DNA from: Otatea glauca
Taxonomy: Eukaryota > Streptophyta > Magnoliopsida > Poales > Poaceae
Length of the DNA: 64,000 nucleotides
Assembly (NCBI GenBank): GCA_036346275.1
Contig: CM070719.1
Coordinates: 32,568,093-32,632,092, forward strand
Direction of reading: 5' to 3'
This document shows, in pieces, positions 58,701 to 64,000 of the stretch; within the stretch, counting starts at the first letter, position 1; each line of letters opens with the position of its first letter. Under the pieces are notes generated by a model. That model was given only the letters and a program-made list of their open reading frames with translations. It was not told the origin of the DNA and made no database searches. Both the position numbers and the translations under genes were made by a program.

Positions 58701-58873
58701 CCAAAACTTTATTTTAACTTTGCATAGATTTAAATACTTTTGGATAAAAAGCAATAAACTTGACATAAGATTTAATTCAAATAAATCCAGAAAAATCCAA
58801 ATAAATTCCAGAAAATCACAAATGCACATTTAAGCAAATAAAACTTAATTAAGCTGAATTTTGGGATGTTACA
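55749..58873 (-). repeat. Gypsy element 2, 5' LTR
   Basis: Plus-strand limits TGTAGGGACCCGAATCC (55,749) and TTTTGGGATGTTACA (58,873). Partner of 47,445-50,579. TATA-like CTATTTAAAGCGCGCC on the minus strand near 58,290-58,301. Confidence 0.93.
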
Positions 58874-58878
58874 CCCAC

Positions 58879-59217
58879 GGAGGGAGGCACTCGACTATAA
58901 TTCTGTCATGGAGGCGATCTGCCCTTTCCACCCAAAGGGAAAACACGCGGCCAAGGATATCTTCACTCTGAAGCGTTTTGCGTGTGAAAGCCACAGGCAA
59001 CTGGCTCCAGCGAAGGATGAAGCTGCCAAGAAGAAGGACCCTCCTGGTGAGGACGATTTTCAGGAGCCCAAGCATGAGCTGAACTACATTTACGGGGGCT
59101 CCACCAGATACGAGTCCAAGCAGAAGCAAAAGCTTACCGCTCGGGAGATCAATGCGGTGGAACCAAAGAATTTCAAATATTTAAAGTGGTCCGAGGTACC
59201 GATCACGCTTTGACCGC
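58879..59217 (+). pseudogene. Tat gag, continuation after the nested element
   Basis: Resumes as GGTRL-type sequence, then ICPFHPKGKHAAKDIFTLKR (the knuckle-like segment with the expected Cys replaced by Ile), FACESHRQLAPAKDEAAKKK and AREINAVEPKNFKYLKWSEV. It is the direct continuation of 47,444. Confidence 0.8.
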
Positions 59218-59239
59218 TTCGGATCACCCCAACCGGTTC

Positions 59240-59883
59240 TACATCCGGGTAAGTTCCCACTAGTGCTTGACCCTGTTATTCGCAGCGTAAAGTTAAGGAA
59301 GGTCCTGATCGACGGCGGGAGTGGACTCAATGTCCTGTTCGCCAAAACCCTCGATGATATGAACATCCCCCGCTCCGAGCTAAGGCCGAGCACTCAGCCG
59401 TGCCACGGAGTGATCCCTGGGGTGTCTTCGTTTCCATTCGGGCAGATTTCTTTGCCCGTCACTTTCGGTACCAAGGACAATTACCGGACCGAGTACATAA
59501 GTTTTGAGGTGGCCGATTTCGAGACAGCGTACCACGCTATCTTGGGAAGGCCCGGTCTGGCTAGATTCATGGCCGTCCCGCACTACACCTACTTGATAAT
59601 GAAGATTCCAGGACCCAGAAGCGTCATCACGGTTCGCAGTGACTTCAAGCGATCTCTGGAATGCGATCGAGAAAGTTGTGAACTTGCCGAGCTGCAGGAG
59701 GCGACCGCCGAAGGGAAGAAAATCCAAGCAGAGGCTGCCACGTTGCAGGAAGAAGGCGACGTCCCGTCCAAGAAGCAGGCCACGTCAGGGATGAAGCCAG
59801 GCGAAGGAACCAAGAGAATCACCCTCGACCCATCCGACTCGTCCAAGACGACTCTGATCGGGTTAGGGCTCGATGAGAAATAG
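59240..59883 (+). pseudogene. Tat aspartic protease and linker
   Basis: KVLIDGGSGLNVLFAKTLDD contains the active site D-G-G-S-G. SFPFGQISLPVTFGTK, EVADFETAYHAILGRPGLAR and VPHYTYLIMKIPGP complete the domain. A charged linker (ELQEATAEGKKIQAEAATLQ) leads to a TAG at 59,881. The open frame runs 206 codons from 59,263. The protease would process the element polyprotein. Confidence 0.88.
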
Positions 59884-60160
59884 AAAGGCGCACTCGTCAC
59901 CTTTCTCCAGGCTAACAAGGACATCTTTGCCTGGAAACCATCCGACATGCCGGGTGTTCCAAGGGAGGTGATCGAGCATTCACTGCACGTTGACGAAAAG
60001 GCAAAGCCAATCAAGCAAAGGCTTCGGCGATTCGCTCCGGACCGCTGAAACGCCATCAAGCAGGAGATCACCAAGCTTTTATCTGCAGGTTTCATCAAAG
60101 AGGTGTATCACCCCGATTGGTTGGCAAACCCTGTAGTAGTGCAAAAGAAGAATAAAACTT
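59884..60160 (+). pseudogene. Tat RT, only its N-terminal edge left
   Basis: After the TAG the frame continues as NKDIFAWKPSDMPGVPREVI, RLRRFAPDR (TGA) and LLSAGFIKEVYHPDWLANPV, then KKNKTW. At about 60,160 it jumps to a segment that normally lies beyond the RT palm and thumb. The blocks holding VDY, the catalytic Asp pair and the connection are missing, so several hundred bases have been deleted. Confidence 0.8.
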
Positions 60161-61112
60161 GGCGGCACTCAGCAGGTTTATTTCCCGACTGGGTATGCGA
60201 GGTATGCCTTTCTTTAAACTCCTCAAGAAGTAGGACAAGTTCCAATGGACACCTGAGGCACAGCAAGTGTTTGAAGATTTGAAGACCTTCTTGACGACGC
60301 CCCCGGTCTTGGTTTCGCCGATGCTAGAAGAACCTCTGTTACTTTACATTGCGGCAACGACTTATGTAGTCAGCGCTGCAATCATCGTCGAAAGGGAGGA
60401 ACCGGGCCACGTGCAAAGGATCCAACACCCGGTCTACTTCGTCAGCGAGGTCCTAAGTGAATCTAAGGAGGCCACTGGGAGAATTGCAAAATGGGCAGTT
60501 GAGCTTGGGGCTTTCGATATCCTATTCAAGCCCCGCACAACCATTAAGTCTCAAGCTCTCGCCGACTTCACCACCGAGTGGACAGAACTTCAGAGCCCGG
60601 CGGTCGTCAAGGAACTTGAGTATTGGACCATGTATTTCGATGGAGAAAAATTGAGGTACGTTCTGCAGATACTTTTTCCTACATCAAACAACGCCGCCGA
60701 GTACGAGGCACTCATCCATGGACTTCGTATCGCCATATCGCTCAAAATCCGATGTTTGGCGGTCCGCGGAGATTCAAAGCTCGTGGTCAATCAAGTGCAA
60801 AAAGAATGGTCCTGCATCGAAGACAACATGGCCGCCTACTGCCAGGAGGTACGTAAGATGGAGGGCAACTTCGACGGCTTGGAGCTCGCTCATGTGCTCC
60901 GTCGGGACAATGAAGCGGCAGACGAGCTGGCGAAAATGGGATCCTGCCGGTCTACAGTGCCCTTGGGGGTATTCGTTGAAGAAATTCATAAGCCCACGAT
61001 TAGCACTTGGTCAAAGCCGAACGCCCCGGCGGAGAGAAACATTGAAGCTGGAGTTCTATTCATTACCCCCGATTGGACAGCTCCATATCTGGACTATTTT
61101 GACGAAGGATGA
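60161..61112 (+). pseudogene. Tat RNase H region (two RNase H-like parts) with internal deletions
   Basis: RFISRLGMRGMPFFKLLKK (frameshifted around 60,190-60,235) and FQWTPEAQQVFEDLKTFLTT precede LLLYIAATTYVVSAAIIVER, the first RNase H. VSEVLSESK then joins abruptly to EATGRIAKWAVELGAFDILF, suggesting a loss of about 110 bp. The second, archaeal-type RNase H typical of Tat elements starts MYFDGEKLRYVLQ, lacking the glycine-rich loop after the first Asp. It goes on as NNAAEYEALIHGLRIA (Glu), VRGDSKLVVNQV (Asp) and HVLRRDNEAADELAKM (Asp). The frame is open for 281 codons (60,267-61,112). Confidence 0.82.
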
Positions 61113-61945
61113 ATTACCCGAAGACCGCGTACAAGCCGAACGAATAATGTGCCGAAGCAAGAGCTATGTAGTGATCAAGGAAGAACTCCATCGCAAGAGC
61201 TCCTCTGGTGTACTACGACGGTGCATATCAGAACAAGAAGGAAGAGATCTCCTCAAGGAGATCCACTCGGGAGTCTGCGGGAACCACTCGGCGTCATCAA
61301 CCCTAGTTGGAAAGGCTTATCGTCAGGGATTTTTCTGGCCGACTGCCGTCACTGATGCGGAGGACATCGTCCGGACATGCGAAGGATGCCAGTTCTTTGT
61401 GCAACAGATGAACAAACCGGCACAAGAGCTACAAACTATCCCAATCACCTGGCCATTTGCAGTCTGGGGGCTGGACATGGTGGGACCTTTGAAGAAGGCC
61501 CAAGGCAGCTACACTCACCTCTTCGTGGCTGTCGACAAATTCATCAAATGGATTGAGACCAAGCCAGTTACCACAATCACAGCTGCAAAGGCCAAAGAAT
61601 TCTTCCATGAAATCGTGGTTAGATTCGGTGTACCAAACCGAATCATCACGGATAATGGCACCCAATTCAAAGGCAACATATTTCAAGACTGGTGCGGTGA
61701 ACTCGGCATAAATATCTGCTTCGCATCAGTAGCACACCCCCGAAGCAATGGGTAGGTTGAGCGAGCCAACGGCATGGTTTTACAAGGCCTAAAGGCAAGG
61801 ATTTTCAATCGTCTCAAACCATACGCCACTCGGTGGGTCAAAGAATTTCCTTCGGTACTCTGGGGTCTGCGAACCACCCCTAGCAGAGCAACCGGGTAGT
61901 CACCTTTCTTTCTGGTATATGGATCAGAGGCGGTCCTCCCCATTG
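61090..61945 (+). pseudogene. Tat integrase, truncated at its C-terminal end
   Basis: In the frame after a shift near 61,100: EIHSGVCGNHSASSTLVGKA and CEGCQFFVQQ (HHCC zinc finger), WGLDMVGPLKKA and VDKFIKWIETKP, RIITDNGTQFKGNIFQDW (second Asp), then a TAG and VERANGMVLQGLKARI (Glu), KEFPSVLWGLRTTPSRATG, another TAG, and YGSEAVLP. Homology stops at about 61,945, where the C-terminal domain is missing. The zinc finger and the D-D-E residues are visible, but two stops and the truncation disable it. Confidence 0.87.
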
Positions 61946-62187
61946 TTTCTTTATGAATAAATGTTCGCTCTTAAAGTTATTTTCGTTCAAACTTCTCGTA
62001 ATTTATGCATCCGAGTGCTCCGCTCCTACGATGATTAAGACTCTGAGACATGCGTCATGAACCACGCTTCAGAGCCTGGGGGCTGGACTAGTCGGATAAC
62101 GATATGTCAAAACCACTCGGACAAAGCAGCATACTTGAAAGACAAGATGCATGAACAAAGAAATTTTTCATATATCTCGTTTTACAG
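61946..62187. other. Spacer between Tat pol and the antisense gene
   Basis: AT-rich non-coding DNA with the words AGAGCCTGGGGGCTGGACTA. It lies between the convergent 3' ends of the integrase and the antisense gene and would hold both 3' processing signals. Confidence 0.5.
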
Positions 62188-63818
62188 CTACAGAGTTTCT
62201 ACAATGGCCATAGAGGCAGCCTTGACTTCCTCCCAGAGCTCGGCGGCCCGATCTTCATCTACATTGCAGGTGTAGCCTTCCTTAACGGCTTCAAGATCCA
62301 CTCGGGGATAGAGCGACTTGGTGATTGCCAAAGCCTGGCTAGCACCATTGGTCGATGTCTCCTTCAAGAGTTTCTTGAGCGCCTCGGGGGCTTCCTCCAG
62401 TTGAGAGATGATCTGACCCCTACTGAGTGGCCTCTCACCCTCGGGATGAAGCGAACTCAACAATGGCTCGGAGGCTTCATGAAGCCTGGCGCAAGACGTC
62501 TCAAGGGCTTCGACTTTTTCGTTAAAAATGGCGTATTACGCCCGCGTTTTGAGCTTATAATCTGCAAGACAGAGTATTAAGAAGTACCAAGAAAGCAATG
62601 AAGACATGGGAGGTCCAAGCTGCCAACCATACCTTCTAGCTCCTTCTCTGAAGTTTTAAGCTGCCCCTGAAGCTTTACATTAGCAGAGTCCTGAGCTGAC
62701 ACGAAGCCAAGAAGATCAAAAAGCCAGACAATTAAATGAAAGCATGAGATGGTCCATAAAATATCTACCGCGAAGGAAGCCGATGACATCTATCTTCTCT
62801 TGCCGAAGGGTCTCCCTCTCAGCCCGCAGCGCCTGGACCTCCAACCGAAGAGCTCGCAGCTCGGCCGCATGTCCAGCCTTGATCTGCTCCAGCTCGGCCA
62901 GATATTCCTGACGCGTCCGGACCTCCGGAAGCATCTTCTGGAAGTACTCGGACTTCTTCTCGGAGCGTTCCCCTAATTTCTGTAATCACCATAGGTAAAG
63001 GTGACTACGAGCTGATCGACATAAGCAAGAAGACGGCGAGAATAGAGAAAATGTTACCCAGGCTAGGCGGGCACAAGCAGTGGCATGACTGTAAAAGTCA
63101 TTCCTCTCCCTCTCCTCCTCCGAGTCATCTAGGAGCTTCAAGCCGTCCTCCTCATCAACCCACGCAGCTCGCATTATGAGCCAGGGAGTCGGCGGAACCC
63201 GGGAGATCTCCTCAACCTCGGGGGACGAACGGGGGATAGGCTTCGGAGCAGCAGAGCACGATGCTGAAGCACGAGGCGTCGATGAAGGCGGCCGAGGCTC
63301 GGGGGGCGCTCCTGTGTCCCCAGGCGAAGTCTCCTCAATCGGGACTTGAACCTCCACGGGCCCAGCCTCTTCAGGAGCCCTAGATGGTGTCTCGACAGGA
63401 GCATCGAGCGACGGATTCCTATAAGAAGACCCGTCAGTAAACAAGCCAGCGGAACGCGTCAAATAAGAGTCGATAAGGTGACAAACCTGTCGGACTTCTT
63501 CATCCTCATCGGGTGCTTCTTCCGAGCGACCGAGCTGCTCCCGGAAGGACCACTCGGGGCTGCACCGACCGGTACTCTGGGCCCCTGTCGACCCCCCGAG
63601 TCCCTTGGAGTCGGACTCGGCTATGCCGCGGGCTCGCTGGAAAAGGGAGCCGAAGACATCGGGGCTCGTGCTGACGGTTCTTGAATCTTGGGACCACCAG
63701 TCGGGCGTCGGAGCTTCGCGGGGTCCTTGGCCACCATCTTCTTCCCCTTCTTGGCTGCGGGATCTCCCGCAGGAGAGCTCGCTGGCCACTTCGGGGAGTC
63801 GCCTATACGAGTGGGCAT
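62188..63818 (-). pseudogene. Spliced antisense gene of the Tat element, five exons, coiled-coil protein
   Basis: Exons by GT/AG borders: 63,818-63,487, 63,418-63,058, 62,979-62,788, 62,690-62,633 and 62,561-62,188. All phases agree, giving 439 codons. Start: MPTRIGDSPKWPASSPAGDP at 63,818, then the basic AAKKGKKMVAKDPAKLRR, a possible nuclear signal. Exon 2 is proline-rich and ends acidic (DEEDGLKLLDDSEEERERND). Exons 3 and 4 are coiled coil (EYLAELEQIKAGHAAELRAL, LRLEVQALRAERETLRQEK, LQGQLKTSEKELE). Exon 5 has NEKVEALETSCARLHEASE, ISQLEEAPEALKKLLKET and SLYPRVDLEAVKEGY. Two in-frame stops, TAG at 63,623 and TAA at 62,538, suggest decay. Extra antisense genes downstream of pol are known in Tat elements. 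Their role is not established. Confidence 0.72.
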
Positions 63819-63929
63819 TTCCGGAAGAGGCGCGCCTCTAAAGAAGCCACTCGATCCTGGAAAGGAAGATTAAAAGTCAGAAATCATTCAAGAGACGGAT
63901 GTAAAAATCTATCAGCAAAACTTTCTCAC

Positions 63930-63980
63930 CTCAGGAGGAGGATTCGATGCAGAGAAGGCCTTGGGGAATCTGGTGGGCAT
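63930..63980 (-). other. Possible upstream exon of the antisense gene
   Basis: ATG at 63,980 opens MPTRFPKAFSASNPPPE up to a GT donor (GAG|GTGAGA). A matching acceptor (TTTCCAG) lies at 63,857. Joining them gives a frame that stops after 18 codons, so this is either a 5' untranslated exon or a coding exon after a frameshift. Confidence 0.4.
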
Positions 63981-64000
63981 CTCGACGCTCGGGATAAAAA

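Larger units (their letters stand above)
47445..58873 (-). mobile_element. Gypsy element 2: complete chromovirus (Tekay-like) LTR retrotransposon, 11.43 kb
   Basis: LTRs at 47,445-50,579 and 55,749-58,873. Host duplication CCCAC at 47,440-47,444 and 58,874-58,878. Both flanks encode consecutive parts of Tat gag. Minus-strand order: LTR, primer site, gag, protease, RT/RNase H, integrase, chromodomain-like tail, polypurine tract, LTR. It is a relative of element 1 (same LTR start TGTAACATCCCAAAATT, same polypurine tract, similar proteins) but a different subfamily, judged by LTR length and sequence. Confidence 0.94.
45207..64000 (+). mobile_element. Tat-like gypsy element, interrupted and running off the window
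   Basis: 5' LTR (about 45,207-45,770), TTGGCGCGCCAGGTAGGGG primer site, gag, split by gypsy element 2 (47,445-58,873), then the rest of gag, protease, damaged RT, RNase H, integrase and an antisense gene. Without the insert at least 7.4 kb are present. The 3' LTR is beyond the window. The dual RNase H region and the extra antisense gene downstream of pol are features of the Tat lineage in plants. Confidence 0.85.

Overview
The window is repeat-dense DNA from a plant nuclear genome, almost certainly a grass. Every coding region I can recognise belongs to a plant transposable element or to a host-gene piece carried by one: MuDR-like (MULE), CACTA and Helitron DNA transposons, Ty1/copia and Ty3/gypsy retrotransposons (chromovirus/Tekay-like and Tat-like), a tRNA-derived SINE and MITE-like elements. 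I find no intact host gene. The species cannot be fixed from what I see.

Layout. (1) 1-10,640: a minus-strand MULE fragment runs off the left edge. It is followed by a 72-bp minisatellite, a foldback block, and a decayed MULE whose transposase exon is split by a 3,755-bp CACTA element (3320-7074, target duplication CAA). That CACTA carries a spliced fragment of an XH-domain (FDM/IDN2-type) gene and a long palindrome, into one arm of which a copia solo LTR has inserted. (2) 11,927-18,051: a probable minus-strand Helitron with phase-consistent exons resembling the N-terminus of BOP1. (3) 18,350-23,016: small or broken DNA elements and a SINE. (4) 23,017-38,859: a gypsy solo LTR (GATAG duplication) holding a second solo LTR (24,251-25,987, GTTAG) and a complete 10.8-kb gypsy element (27,240-38,082, minus strand, AAAAT). 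(5) 38,960-40,265: a copia gag relic. (6) 40,266 to the right edge: a Russian-doll stack. A copia element is cut at about 45,207 by a Tat-like gypsy element, whose gag is in turn split by a complete 11.4-kb gypsy element (47,445-58,873, minus strand, CCCAC). The Tat element then continues through damaged pol into a spliced antisense gene of five exons (62,188-63,818) that almost reaches the right edge.

The nesting gives an order of insertion: MULE before CACTA before copia solo LTR; outer solo LTR before the two elements inside it; copia before Tat before gypsy 2. The two complete gypsy elements are probably young. In element 1 a GC-rich stretch of about 390 bp is identical between its LTRs, and the differences elsewhere cluster as small indels at CAG/CTG. 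The same lost base occurs in both primer-binding sites. I read this as uncorrected long-read consensus error at CHG-methylated sites, so many pol frameshifts in these two elements may not be real.

The most notable content is therefore (a) the CACTA with a captured fragment of an RNA-directed DNA methylation-type gene beside a hairpin, (b) the Helitron with BOP1-like exons, (c) the phase-consistent antisense gene in the Tat element and (d) the CAG/CTG discrepancy pattern. No wholly new multi-gene system is evident.
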